Shown in pieces: positions 42,177 through 51,203 of a DNA stretch of 56,537 nucleotides. The stretch comes from Mycobacterium aquaticum (GTDB lineage: Bacteria > Actinomycetota > Actinomycetes > Mycobacteriales > Mycobacteriaceae), in contig NZ_MVHF01000052.1 of the NCBI RefSeq assembly GCF_002086485.1, positions 1-56,537 of the forward strand, in the 5' to 3' direction. The translations under genes and the position numbers were made by a program. The notes below the pieces were generated by a model, which was given only the letters and a program-made list of their open reading frames with translations, ran no database searches and was not told the origin of the DNA. The first letter of the stretch is position 1. Each line of letters begins with the position of its first letter.

Positions 42177-42346
42177 TTTCCCTGCCGAGCAGTCCCCCGC
42201 AAGCGGGAGGGCCCCCACCTGCGGTACGCGACACGCCGAAGTTCGGGTGCCGCCGTGTCTGTTCGCCAGGATTAGCGGCCACTTGCCTGTCCCGGTGAGC
42301 GGGCCAATGCGGTCCGAAATGTCAAATTTGTCATTAGCGTGGGCTG
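42177..42346. promoter_or_regulatory. accD4 downstream region with weak hairpin
   Basis: A 170-bp intergenic region between two genes on the same strand. CCCGCAAGCGGG (42196-42207) can form a short GC-rich hairpin 19 nt after the accD4 stop and may serve as a terminator, although it lacks a U tract. The right end is relatively AT-rich (ATGTCAAATTTGTCATTAGC) and probably holds the promoter of the molybdopterin oxidoreductase gene. Confidence 0.4.
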
Positions 42347-44602
42347 ATGACCGCTGGAGTTTCCCTGCCGCTGGCTGCCATCGGCGAAGACGGCCTGCAT
42401 CTGCGTACCTGCCCGCTGTGTGAGGCGATGTGCGGCCTCGAAATTCACGTCGAGAACGGCCGGGTGGCGCACATCCGGGGCAACCGCAACGACGTCTGGA
42501 GCCACGGGCACATCTGCCCCAAGGGCGCGTCGTTGGCGGCCCTGCACGACGACCCCGACCGCATCCGCAGACCCATGATCAAGGTGGCCGGGCAGTGGCG
42601 GGAAGTGGACTGGGACACTGCATTCCGCCGGTGCACCGAGCTGCTGACCCCCGTCATCGAGCAGTACGGCATCGCCGCGGTGTCGAGCTATGTCGGCAAC
42701 CCGAGTGCGCACACGTTCTCGCTGGGCCGCTACATCGGTGTCCTGCTTGGTCTTTCGGGCATCCCGACCAGTTACTCGGCGGGCACTGTCGACCAATGGC
42801 CCAAAAACCTGACCTCGCACCTGATGTACGGCGGTTGGTGGAGCTTCCCGGTGCCCGACATCGAACACACCGACCTGCTTGTGGTGATGGGCGCCAACCC
42901 GGCCGCCTCGCAGGGCTCGGTCCTCAGCGCCCCTGACGTCATGGGCGCCATCCATCGAATACGGCAGCGCGGCAAGGTGATTGTCATCGATCCGGTTCGT
43001 ACTGCGACCGCTGCCAAGGCCGACGAGTGGCTCGCCATCACACCCGGCACCGACGCCGCACTGCTGCTGGGCGTCGTGCACACGCTGTTCGACGAAGGCC
43101 TTGTCACGCTGGGGCACACCGAACCGTACGTGGACGGGGTGCAGACCGTGGGCGCCATCGCCGCCGAGTGGGCACCCGAGCGTGTCGCTGCCGTCACGGG
43201 CATCGCTGCCCAGCGCATCCGTGACCTGGCCCGCGAACTGGCCGGCACCGAGCGGGCCGTGGTGTACGGCCGGATCGGCACGTGCAACCAGGAATTCGGC
43301 AGCCTCGCCAGCTGGCTCGTCGACGTGGTGAACATCCTCACCGGACATTTCGACGCGCGCGGCGGCAGCATGTTCCCGCACGCCGCGGCGTGGTCGCTGA
43401 CGGTGCAACCCCAACCTGGTCTGGAAGGCGGCAAGCCCGAGTTCGGCCGGTGGCGTACCCGGGTCCGCGGCGCCAAAGAAGTTCTGGGACAAGCCCCGGT
43501 CTCGTGCCTGGCCGAAGAGATCGCGACACCCGGCGAGGGGCAGGTGCGGGCGCTGATCACCGTCGCGGGCAACCCGGTGCTGTCCACCCCGGCCGGCCAC
43601 AAGCTCGGCGAGGCGCTTGCCGGTCTGGACGCGATGATCTCGATTGACAACGCGCTCAACGAGACCACCCGGCACGCGCATGTCATCCTGCCCGGGCTGT
43701 CTCCGCTCGAACAGCCGCACCACGACGATCTGCTGCTCAACAACGCGGTCAACAGTTTCGCGAACTACTCGCCGCCGGTGTTCGCGCCCGAGGATCCGGA
43801 TCGCCCCGAAGAGTGGGAGATCATGATCCGGTTGACCGGCCTCTGCACGGGCACGCCCGCCGAGGACGTCGACGTGCGAGCGATCGACGACGGCTGGTTC
43901 GACTACCTGTGTTTCACGCAGGGCCTCGACGGTGCCGAGATCCGCAAGCACTACGAAAAGGGCGGTCCGGAACGGATTCTCGATCTCACGCTGCGCACCG
44001 GGCCGTTCGGTGACCGCTACGGCGAGAAGCCCGGCGGTATCACGCTCGAGCAGCTCAAGGCGCGGCCCAACGGCGTCAACTTCGGGCCGATGCAGTCGCG
44101 GCTGCCCGAGGTGGTGTCGACGCCGGAGGGCAAGGTGCGGCTGGCGCCGCAGTACCTGATCGATGATCTGCCCCGGCTCGCCGAACGACTGCGGCGTGAC
44201 CCCGTCGACCTCGTACTGGTCAGTCGGCGGCACCTGCGGTCGTGTAACTCGTGGCTGCACAACGTGCCTGCGCTGATGAAGGGCAAGGACCGCTGCACGC
44301 TGTTGATCCACCCCGCCGACGCCGAGGCCAACGGTGTGTTCGACGGCGATGTCGTGACGGTCACCTCGGCCGGCGGCAGCATCGAGGTGCCGGTCGAGAT
44401 CACCGACGCCATCAAGCCGGGCGTGGTGTCGATGCCGCACGGGTGGGGTCACGGTCTTCCCGGCACGCAGCTGTCGGTGGCCAACGCGTCGCCGGGGGTG
44501 AACACCAATGTGCTCTCACCGCCGGACTTTCTCGACGAGCCGTCCGGCAACGGTGCGCTCAACGGGATCCCGGTGACGGTGACCGTGTCAGCCCGGCGCT
44601 AG
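42347..44602 (+). CDS. Molybdopterin-dependent oxidoreductase (formate dehydrogenase/BisC-like)
   Basis: A 751-aa member of the DMSO reductase-type molybdopterin family. The N-terminal [4Fe-4S] motif is CPLCEAMC plus ICPKG (Cys22, 25, 29 and 57). The molybdopterin guanine dinucleotide region includes MGANPAASQGSVLSAPD and VIDPVRTATAAKADEWLAI. The C-terminal molydop-binding domain runs from about 615 (VSRRHLRSCNSWLHNVPALM, then GDVVTVTSAGGSIEVPVEIT). There is no Tat signal, so it is probably cytoplasmic. The substrate (formate, a sulfoxide or a xenobiotic) cannot be told. ATG at 42347 fits the family start. Its tail overlaps the convergent PucR-type gene by 15 nt. Confidence 0.9.
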   Translation: MTAGVSLPLAAIGEDGLHLRTCPLCEAMCGLEIHVENGRVAHIRGNRNDVWSHGHICPKGASLAALHDDPDRIRRPMIKVAGQWREVDWDTAFRRCTELLTPVIEQYGIAAVSSYVGNPSAHTFSLGRYIGVLLGLSGIPTSYSAGTVDQWPKNLTSHLMYGGWWSFPVPDIEHTDLLVVMGANPAASQGSVLSAPDVMGAIHRIRQRGKVIVIDPVRTATAAKADEWLAITPGTDAALLLGVVHTLFDEGLVTLGHTEPYVDGVQTVGAIAAEWAPERVAAVTGIAAQRIRDLARELAGTERAVVYGRIGTCNQEFGSLASWLVDVVNILTGHFDARGGSMFPHAAAWSLTVQPQPGLEGGKPEFGRWRTRVRGAKEVLGQAPVSCLAEEIATPGEGQVRALITVAGNPVLSTPAGHKLGEALAGLDAMISIDNALNETTRHAHVILPGLSPLEQPHHDDLLLNNAVNSFANYSPPVFAPEDPDRPEEWEIMIRLTGLCTGTPAEDVDVRAIDDGWFDYLCFTQGLDGAEIRKHYEKGGPERILDLTLRTGPFGDRYGEKPGGITLEQLKARPNGVNFGPMQSRLPEVVSTPEGKVRLAPQYLIDDLPRLAERLRRDPVDLVLVSRRHLRSCNSWLHNVPALMKGKDRCTLLIHPADAEANGVFDGDVVTVTSAGGSIEVPVEITDAIKPGVVSMPHGWGHGLPGTQLSVANASPGVNTNVLSPPDFLDEPSGNGALNGIPVTVTVSARR

Positions 44603-45841
44603 CACCGCTGTGCCGTACCAATGGCACAGCAGCAGAGCGAGTTCCACGTCGAGACGGTCGTCGGCGATCGGGCGGCCGCGGCGGTCTTCCGCGCGCAGCA
44701 CGCGGTACTTGACCGAGTTGAAGTGCAGGTTGAGCTCCTCGGCCGCGGACTTGTAGCTGTTGCCGTGCTGCAGGAACACTCGGAGCGTCTCGCGTAGCCG
44801 GGCGTCGTTGTCGGTGTCGCAGCCAAGCGGGCCGAGCACGTCGGTAACCCATTCGCGGGCCTCGTCCAGCTTGTCCCCGAGCAGGGCGGCGGCCGCGAGC
44901 CCGGGATCACCGGCTGCCGTGACACCGCCGGCGTCGCCTGCGATCGCCACATCCTGCGCGCGACGGGCCTGCCGGTGCGAGCGCCGGAAGCCGTCGACCC
45001 CGGGCAGCGGGGTGCCCAGCGCGACCCGCGGTGCCTCCGAATGCGCGGCGACGAACTGCTTGACTTTCCCCGCGACCGCAGGCGCGGTGTTGGGGGACAA
45101 CGGAATCCAGCCCCATCCGCTGGTACGGTCGGCCGCGACGAACAACGGATCACCCTGTGCACCAACAGCTTCGGCGAGTTCACGCAGAAAGTGCTCCAGG
45201 CGGGCCAGCCCGTCCTCGGCACCGGACTCGGCCGGGCACCACAACACCACGGCCAGGTGCGTGCGCCGCATCGGGTACCCGAGCGCGGTGCTCAGCGCAT
45301 CCGGGGCGCCCGCATCGGTGGCCAGCACCTCCCGCACCCGCAGTGCCCGGGCACTGTTGCGATTGGTCAGCCACCGATCGCGTTCGTCCTCATAGACCAC
45401 CTCCACCTGCTGGGTGATCCAGTCGATGTACCGGAAGGTCACCGAGGTCATCCGCTCGAACACCGTGAAGCCGGTCTCGGCATCCAGCCCGGCCCGGTTG
45501 ATCTCCTCGGCGGCGACATCGAGCACCATGCCGTGGCCCAGTCGATAGGCGCGGACCAACGCGTTCATCGGCACCCCGCGCTGGGCGATGCGCCGCGCGT
45601 ACTCCAGCGCCGCGGTCGGTGCTTCGATGTTCTCCAGCGATATGTTGTGACGCAGTGCGTGGAAGATGGTGTCGACGTTGCCCTCGACGCTGGATGCCAG
45701 CAGTTCCAGGATCTCGGGATCCCCGCGTAGATCGGCGATATCGCTGGCCAGGTGCCGCTGGACGGCGCGGGCAACCTCGGCCTGGCGATTTATCAAGCGG
45801 GTCATCACCACCGCGGTGGCCTCGCTGACCGCCGGATCCAT
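44588..45841 (-). CDS. PucR/CdaR-type helix-turn-helix regulator
   Basis: A 417-aa regulator. The N-terminal two thirds is an uncharacterised sensory region (about 25-165, with LASDIADLRGDPEILELLAS and YRLGHGMVLDVAAEEI). A GGDEF-like CdaR middle segment follows, and at the C-terminus a PucR-type helix-turn-helix (about 345-405, LRETLRVFLQHGNSYKSAAE then LNLHFNSVKYRVLRAE). ATG at 45841 (MDPAVSEATAVVM) is chosen over an upstream TTG. It is divergent from the acyl-AMP ligase cassette and convergent with the molybdopterin oxidoreductase, so the cassette is the likeliest target. Confidence 0.87.
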   Translation of the reverse strand: MDPAVSEATAVVMTRLINRQAEVARAVQRHLASDIADLRGDPEILELLASSVEGNVDTIFHALRHNISLENIEAPTAALEYARRIAQRGVPMNALVRAYRLGHGMVLDVAAEEINRAGLDAETGFTVFERMTSVTFRYIDWITQQVEVVYEDERDRWLTNRNSARALRVREVLATDAGAPDALSTALGYPMRRTHLAVVLWCPAESGAEDGLARLEHFLRELAEAVGAQGDPLFVAADRTSGWGWIPLSPNTAPAVAGKVKQFVAAHSEAPRVALGTPLPGVDGFRRSHRQARRAQDVAIAGDAGGVTAAGDPGLAAAALLGDKLDEAREWVTDVLGPLGCDTDNDARLRETLRVFLQHGNSYKSAAEELNLHFNSVKYRVLRAEDRRGRPIADDRLDVELALLLCHWYGTAVLAPG

Positions 45842-45862
45842 GCCTAGACCGTAGAACGCGAA

Positions 45863-45881
45863 TTTGTTTCCGGACAACAAA
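45863..45881. promoter_or_regulatory. Inverted repeat in the divergent regulator/ligase region
   Basis: TTTGTT (45863-45868) and AACAAA (45876-45881) form an inverted repeat with a 7-nt spacer, followed by CCGGCAAAT. It lies 22 nt upstream of the PucR-type regulator start and 66 nt upstream of the ligase start. It is a candidate operator for the regulator; binding is an inference. Confidence 0.4.
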
Positions 45882-45946
45882 CCGGCAAATCAAGTTCATC
45901 GGCGCACGACGGTGTGGTGGCGGGCACAAATTTCTACTGTCGTGAT

Positions 45947-47401
45947 ATGAATCTCGCCGCCCTGCCCGACCACCGGGCCGCCACCGCCCCGCACGCTCCC
46001 GCCGTCGCCGACGATCACCTCGACCTCGATAACACCGCATTCCTCGACGCCGTCCAGCGGGCCGCGGCCGCGTTGCGGGCCCACGGGGTGGGCCCCGGCA
46101 CCGTGGTGGCCCAGATGCTGCCCAACCGCACGGAGTTCGTCGTCGTGCTGTTCGCGGCGTGGCGGCTCGGGGCGGCCGTCACCCCGATCAGCCCGACCCT
46201 GGTGCCTGCCGAGGTGGCCTATCAGGTCGCCGACGCCGGTTCGGTCGTGTTGATCGCCGACCGCACCGTCGAAGCCGATATCCCGGTGCTGCATGTGGAC
46301 GACCTGACCGGCGAACCCGACGCCGCTGACGCCGCCGACAACCCCGCCGACGCGCTTGCGCTCTTGATCTACACCAGCGGCACCACCGGCAGGCCCAAGG
46401 GCGTCATGCTGGATCACGGCAACGTCAATGCCATGTGCGCCATGGTGATCGAGGGTTTCGAACTGACTCCGGCCGACCACAGCCTGCTGATCCTGCCGCT
46501 CTTCCACGTCAACGGCATCGTGGTGAGCATCCTGTCCCCGCTCATCGCGGGTGGACGGGCCACCATCGCCGGGCGGTTCAACCCCACCACGTTCTTCGAC
46601 CGCGTCGAGGCCAGCCGGGCCACCTACTTCTCCGCGGTACCCACCATCTACACGATGCTCGCCGGCCTACCGGCCGACGTGACACCCGACACCAGTTCCG
46701 TCCGGTTCGCGGTGTGCGGCGCGGCGCCGGCCAGCGTCGAACTGCTGGAGCGGTTCGAACGCCGTTTCGGCATCGGGCTCATCGAAGGATACGGGCTCTC
46801 CGAGGGTTCGTGCGCCAGCACCGGTAACCCGCTGCACGGCAGGCGCAAGCCGGGAACCGTCGGAACTCCGTTGCCGGGTCAGGAGATTCGCATCGTGGAC
46901 GCGTCCGGCGCGACGCTGCCGCAAGGTGCGGTCGGCGAAGTGGTGATCAAGGGCCCCAACGTGATGCGGGGCTACCTCAACCGTCCCGAAGAGACCGCCA
47001 AGACCGTCGTCGACGGCTGGCTGCACACCGGCGACGTCGGCCGCTTCGACGAGGACGGCTACTTGGTGCTGGTCGACCGGGCCAAGGACATGATCATCCG
47101 CGGTGGAGAGAACATCTACCCCAAGGAGATCGAGACCGTCGTCTATCACCTCCCGGGCGTCGCGGAAGCCGCCGTGGTCGGGCAGGCCAGCGCGCTGTAC
47201 GGCGAGGAGCCGGTGCTGTTCGTCTCGCTGCACACCGGGGCCGAGGTCAGTGTCGACGACATCACCGCACACCTGCGCGCTTCGCTCTCGAAATACAAAC
47301 TGCCCGTGGAGATCACCGTGCTCGACGAACTGCCCAAGAACCCCGTCGGCAAGATCGACAAGCCGGCACTGCGCAAAACCCTGACCGCCGCCCGCGCCTA
47401 G
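45947..47401 (+). CDS. Acyl-CoA/acyl-AMP ligase (class I adenylate-forming)
   Basis: A 484-aa adenylate-forming enzyme. The P-loop is IYTSGTTGRPKGVML (about 141-155); YGLSEGSC, HTGDVGRFDEDGYL, DRAKDMIIRGGENIYPKEIE and the C-terminal catalytic Lys in NPVGKIDKPAL are all seen. It therefore activates a carboxylic acid, probably fatty or aromatic, and most likely forms a CoA thioester. The chain length is not predictable. ATG at 45947 has no strong ribosome site and may lie near the transcript start. It is followed at 22 nt by the DUF3556 gene, and then the flavoprotein gene, on one operon. Confidence 0.92.
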   Translation: MNLAALPDHRAATAPHAPAVADDHLDLDNTAFLDAVQRAAAALRAHGVGPGTVVAQMLPNRTEFVVVLFAAWRLGAAVTPISPTLVPAEVAYQVADAGSVVLIADRTVEADIPVLHVDDLTGEPDAADAADNPADALALLIYTSGTTGRPKGVMLDHGNVNAMCAMVIEGFELTPADHSLLILPLFHVNGIVVSILSPLIAGGRATIAGRFNPTTFFDRVEASRATYFSAVPTIYTMLAGLPADVTPDTSSVRFAVCGAAPASVELLERFERRFGIGLIEGYGLSEGSCASTGNPLHGRRKPGTVGTPLPGQEIRIVDASGATLPQGAVGEVVIKGPNVMRGYLNRPEETAKTVVDGWLHTGDVGRFDEDGYLVLVDRAKDMIIRGGENIYPKEIETVVYHLPGVAEAAVVGQASALYGEEPVLFVSLHTGAEVSVDDITAHLRASLSKYKLPVEITVLDELPKNPVGKIDKPALRKTLTAARA

Positions 47402-47422
47402 CCTGAAACGAAGGAGCTCATC

Positions 47423-49189
47423 ATGGGATTCGTCACGCCAACCCTGCCCGACGTCGACCTGGAGGACTTTCTGCGCCAGCCCCTGATGGAGCGCATCCGC
47501 ATCATGACCACCAAGTGGGCCGATCACGGCCTCGGGGTGCCCCGCATGATCCATGTCCTCTACATCGTCAAGCTGGTGTTCTTCTACGCCCTCGGCGGCA
47601 TCGTGATCGCCACTGCCACATCGCATCTGCCGGCATTCTGGCACGTGTCGGGCTGGTGGAACCAGCCGATCATGTACCAGAAGGTCATCCTGTGGACCAT
47701 CCTGCTCGAGCTCATCGGGCTCGCCGGATCGTGGGGGCCGCTGGCAGGCAAGACCAAGCCGATGACGGGTGGCTACCGATTCTGGGCCAAGGTCAACACA
47801 ATTCGGCTGCGGCCGTGGAAGGCGGTGCCGTTCACCAACGGTGATCGCCGCACCTGGTTCGACGTCACCGTCTACCTGGCGCTGATCATCAGCGTGACCG
47901 TGGCGCTGGTGGCGCCCGGTGTGCACAGTGATTCCCTGTCGAAAGTGCTGCCGGACAACACTTCCGGACTGGTCAACCCTGCCCTGCTGATCGTGCCGAT
48001 GGTGCTGCTGGTGTTGATCGGGTTGCGGGACAAGACCATCTTCCTGGCCGCCCGCGGTGAGCAGTACCTGCCCGCGCTGCTGTTCTTCACCACGCTGTCG
48101 TTCGTCGACATGATCATCGCGGGCAAGCTATTGATCGGCACGGTGTGGATCTGGGCAGGCATCTCGAAGTTCGGCCTGCATTTCACCAACGTCATCCCGC
48201 CCATGGTGAGCAACAGCCCGACGCTTCCGTTCAAGTGGCTCAAGCGCGCGCACTACCGCAACTTCCCGCACGATCTGCGCCCGTCGCACCTGTCCACGTT
48301 CATGGCGCACGGCCCCGGCAGTTTCGTCGAGATCGTCGCCCCGCTGGCGCTGCTGCTGTCACCGTGGCCGTGGCTGACGTTCTGCGCCGCCGCCGTCATG
48401 GTGTGCTTCCACCTGTTCATCATCTCGACGTTCCCGCTCGCTGTGCCGGTGGAATGGAACGTGCTGTTCGCCTACGTCACCGTGTTCCTGTTCGTGGGTT
48501 TCCCGAACTGGAACGGGTATGCCATCTGGGACATGTCGTCACCGTGGCTCACCATCGCGCTGCTCATCGGGTTGTGCTTCTTCCCGGTCCTGGGCAACCT
48601 GCGCCCCGACCTGGTGTCGTTCCTGCCGGCCATGCGGCAGTACGCAGGCAACTGGGCCTCGGCGGTGTGGACATTCACCCCGGGTGCCGAGCAGAAGCTC
48701 AACCGTGTGACCCGCTCCGCGCCCAACACGGTGGACCAGTACATCAACTTCGGCTGGGATCCGGTGGCCGCCGAGGTGTTCACCCAGCAGGTGACGGCGT
48801 GGCGGGCCATGCACAGCCAGGGCCGCGGCCTGTATTCGGTGCTGCTGCAGACCCTGCCCGACATCGACACCCGCACCGTGCGGGAAGGCGAGATGTCCTG
48901 CAACACCATCATCGGGTTCAACTTCGGTGACGGGCACCTGCACAATGAGGATCTGATCCGGGCCATCCAGAGCGAAGCGCAGTTCGAGCCCGGAGAGTTC
49001 GTGATCGCGTGGGTCGAGTCGCAGCCGATCCACAAGAAGACCCAGGAGTACAAGGTGATCGACGCGGCCATCGGAGTCATCGAGCGAGGCACCTGGAACG
49101 TCGCTGACCTGGTCGAGGAGCAGCCGTGGCTGCCCAACGGCCCGATCCCGCTGAACGTGACGTGGCGCAGGGCCGGGGTTCAGGCGTGA
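47423..49189 (+). CDS. DUF3556 polytopic membrane protein
   Basis: A 588-aa protein of the mainly mycobacterial DUF3556 family. It starts MGFVTPTLPDVDLEDFLRQP behind AAGGAG. The first 400 or so residues carry about eight to ten hydrophobic helices, with conserved polar pieces inside the membrane part: GISKFGLHF, HGPGSFVEIVAPLALLLSPW and VCFHLFIIS. This pattern recalls the HTTM/vitamin-K-dependent carboxylase-like fold, but that is a guess. The C-terminal 180 residues are soluble (TPGAEQKLNRVTRS, FNFGDGHLHNEDLIRAIQ). It is coupled to the downstream flavoprotein by a GTGA overlap. Function unknown. Confidence 0.82.
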   Translation: MGFVTPTLPDVDLEDFLRQPLMERIRIMTTKWADHGLGVPRMIHVLYIVKLVFFYALGGIVIATATSHLPAFWHVSGWWNQPIMYQKVILWTILLELIGLAGSWGPLAGKTKPMTGGYRFWAKVNTIRLRPWKAVPFTNGDRRTWFDVTVYLALIISVTVALVAPGVHSDSLSKVLPDNTSGLVNPALLIVPMVLLVLIGLRDKTIFLAARGEQYLPALLFFTTLSFVDMIIAGKLLIGTVWIWAGISKFGLHFTNVIPPMVSNSPTLPFKWLKRAHYRNFPHDLRPSHLSTFMAHGPGSFVEIVAPLALLLSPWPWLTFCAAAVMVCFHLFIISTFPLAVPVEWNVLFAYVTVFLFVGFPNWNGYAIWDMSSPWLTIALLIGLCFFPVLGNLRPDLVSFLPAMRQYAGNWASAVWTFTPGAEQKLNRVTRSAPNTVDQYINFGWDPVAAEVFTQQVTAWRAMHSQGRGLYSVLLQTLPDIDTRTVREGEMSCNTIIGFNFGDGHLHNEDLIRAIQSEAQFEPGEFVIAWVESQPIHKKTQEYKVIDAAIGVIERGTWNVADLVEEQPWLPNGPIPLNVTWRRAGVQA

Positions 49190-50592
49190 GCACAGCAGTC
49201 GTGGTCGGTAGCGGGCCCAACGGGCTCGCTGCCGCCATCACGCTGGCGGCCCGCGGTGTCGACGTCACGGTGCTGGAGGCCAAGGACGAGATCGGTGGTG
49301 GTGTGCGTTCGGGCGAGGCGATCGTGCCCGGCCTGATACACGACCATTGCGCGGCGATCCACCCGATGGCGGTCGGCTCGGCGTTCCTGTCCGGGCTGGA
49401 TCTGCCGATCGAGTGGCGGCTGCCCGAAATCGACTGCGCGCACCCGCTGGACGAAGGCGGCGCGGGCCTGCTGTGGCGCAGCGTCGACAACACCGCTGCG
49501 GGGCTGGGCGTCGACGGTACCCGCTGGAAGGCGTTGTTCGGTGGTCCGTCGGCCCGCTTCGACACGCTCGCGCAGGACATCATGGGCCCGTTGTTGCGCG
49601 TGCCGAACCACCCGATCGCGCTGGCCCGGTTCGGGGCGCCGACGGTGCTGCCGGCTTCGGTACTGAGCCGGCTGTTCCGCACTCCGCAGGCCAGGGCACT
49701 GTTCGGAGGTGTTGCGGCACACACCTTTCAGCCGCTGCACCGTCCGCTGACCTCGGCGATCGGCCTTGGCATCATCACCGCAGGCCATCGACATGGCTGG
49801 CCGGTGGCCGCAGGCGGCTCGCAGGCGATCACCGACGCGCTGGCGGCAGTGCTCGCCGATCTCGGCGGCAAGGTGCAGACCGGGGTTCGGGTCACCTCCG
49901 CTGCGCAGCTGCCCGCTGCCGACATCACCATGTTCGATCTCGCGCCGACCGCCATCGCCGACATCCTCGGCGACCGAATGCCGCGCCGAGTTGCCAAGCA
50001 GTTCAACAGGTTCCGGTACGGACCGGGCGCGTTCAAGGTCGATTTCGCCGTGCAGGGCCCGGTGCCGTGGCGTAACCCGCAGGTCGGTAAGGCCGGCACC
50101 GTGCACCTGGGTGGGGGCTTCGACGAAATCGCGGGCACCGAGCGGGACATCCACGCCGGGCGCATGCCGCAGCGACCGTTCGTCCTGGTGGGCCAGCAGT
50201 ATCTGGCCGACCCGCAGCGATCGGTCGGCGACATCAACCCCGTCTACTCGTATGCCCATGTGCCGCAGGGGTATACCGGCGACGCCACCGAGGCCATCAT
50301 CGGCCAGTTCGAGCGGTTCGCGCCGGGCTTTCGGGACCGCATCGTCGGGATGGCCGTCCGCACCACCACCGAGATGTCGGTCTACAACCCCAACTACGTC
50401 GGTGGAGATATCTGCACGGGCGCCAAGGATATTCGGCAGCTGGTTTTCGGGCCACGGATGACGTTGCAGCCCTACCGGCTTGGTGTTCCGGGGATGTACA
50501 TCTGCTCGGCTGCGACCCCACCGGGGCCCGGCGCGCACGGTATGTGTGGCGCCAACGCGGCTCAACTCGCCTTGCGGCATCTGGCCCGTTGA
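49186..50592 (+). CDS. Phytoene desaturase-like FAD-dependent oxidoreductase
   Basis: A 468-aa flavoprotein of the phytoene desaturase/CrtI-like superfamily. The FAD motif is VVVGSGPNGLAAAITLAARG, then EAKDEIGGGVRSGE. Later segments are GRMPQRPFVLVGQQY and the C-terminal FAD signature YICSAATPPGPGAHGMCG. Such enzymes desaturate or isomerise hydrophobic substrates such as carotenoids. There is no phytoene synthase nearby, so a lipid substrate fits better. The GTG start at 49186 overlaps the DUF3556 stop by 4 nt. It is the last gene of the three-gene cassette and convergent with the secreted-protein gene. Confidence 0.88.
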   Translation: MSTAVVVGSGPNGLAAAITLAARGVDVTVLEAKDEIGGGVRSGEAIVPGLIHDHCAAIHPMAVGSAFLSGLDLPIEWRLPEIDCAHPLDEGGAGLLWRSVDNTAAGLGVDGTRWKALFGGPSARFDTLAQDIMGPLLRVPNHPIALARFGAPTVLPASVLSRLFRTPQARALFGGVAAHTFQPLHRPLTSAIGLGIITAGHRHGWPVAAGGSQAITDALAAVLADLGGKVQTGVRVTSAAQLPAADITMFDLAPTAIADILGDRMPRRVAKQFNRFRYGPGAFKVDFAVQGPVPWRNPQVGKAGTVHLGGGFDEIAGTERDIHAGRMPQRPFVLVGQQYLADPQRSVGDINPVYSYAHVPQGYTGDATEAIIGQFERFAPGFRDRIVGMAVRTTTEMSVYNPNYVGGDICTGAKDIRQLVFGPRMTLQPYRLGVPGMYICSAATPPGPGAHGMCGANAAQLALRHLAR

Positions 50593-50597
50593 CCCGC

Positions 50598-50654
50598 CGA
50601 GCAGACGCGAAAGTCCCTGAAACGCGGCGTGTCCCGGACCCGCATGTCTGCTCG
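50598..50654. terminator. Inverted repeat between convergent genes
   Basis: CGAGCAGAC (50598-50606) and GTCTGCTCG (50646-50654) are exact 9-bp inverted repeats, 39 nt apart, flanked by further CCG/CGG bases. They sit in the 68-bp gap between the flavoprotein and the convergent secreted-protein gene and could form a two-way terminator. The long loop lowers certainty. From memory, CGAGCAGACGC-type words are common in mycobacterial intergenic DNA. Confidence 0.45.
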
Positions 50655-50660
50655 CGGAGG

Positions 50661-51134
50661 CTAGCCCAGCTGATAACTCTCGGGTGACACCCGGAAGAAG
50701 TGTCCGCTGTCGGTGTCGGTGCACGTCATCCGCGCGGCTTCGCTGACACACGTGATCGGGCCCAACGAGGTGGCCTGGCCGTCGTCGGCCGTCTCCCACA
50801 CCCCGGCGCCGCCGTCGAGCGCGGCGTACGAGCACCGTAGGAATGCGGGCCGGCCCGCGTCGAGCCGGAAATCGCGACCCGCATTGCCCATCGGGCAGGC
50901 CGCCCCGGTGGTCTCGTCCCGCGACGGCCCCGCGACGTAGGTGTGATCGCTGATCTGGCAGAGAGCCACCGGCGCATCGGTGGTGGACGAGATGTCAAGC
51001 ACGCAGCGGATGTTGCCGGACGGCGTCTGCAGGTGCACCCGTGTATCAGCCGCGGCGACAGCGGGGGAGACGACACACATCGCGGCGAATGCCGCGGCTG
51101 TCGCGATGAGCATGAAACGTGTCGTCATGGTCAT
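50661..51134 (-). CDS. Secreted conserved mycobacterial protein (DUF6636-like)
   Basis: A 157-aa exported protein. The signal peptide is MTMTTRFMLIATAAAFAAMC, cleaved probably near AVAAAD. The mature part has six cysteines (RCVLDIS, ALCQIS, AACPMG, LRCSYA, ITCVSE, MTCTDT) that suggest disulfide bonds, and a beta-rich pattern (SGNIRCVLDIS, GHFFRVSPESYQL). I recall a DUF6636 family of such proteins, but am not certain. The function is unknown. ATG at 51134 or at 51128 (MTTRFM) could be the start. The 69-bp gap to the next gene holds both promoters. Confidence 0.75.
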   Translation of the reverse strand: MTMTTRFMLIATAAAFAAMCVVSPAVAAADTRVHLQTPSGNIRCVLDISSTTDAPVALCQISDHTYVAGPSRDETTGAACPMGNAGRDFRLDAGRPAFLRCSYAALDGGAGVWETADDGQATSLGPITCVSEAARMTCTDTDSGHFFRVSPESYQLG

Positions 51135-51203
51135 CAGTAGAGAGCACCCGCGCAGTTACCGATCCCAAGTTCTGCCAACCACTGCGCGGCTACCATTCGA
51201 ACC

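Noticed and set aside
42272..44452. A 726-aa reverse frame opposite the molybdopterin oxidoreductase gene
   Set aside because: No recognisable motif; the forward frame has the [4Fe-4S] and molybdopterin motifs.
49180..50835. A 551-aa reverse frame opposite the flavoprotein
   Set aside because: Arg- and Gly-rich shadow without domains, fully overlapped by a recognisable FAD enzyme.
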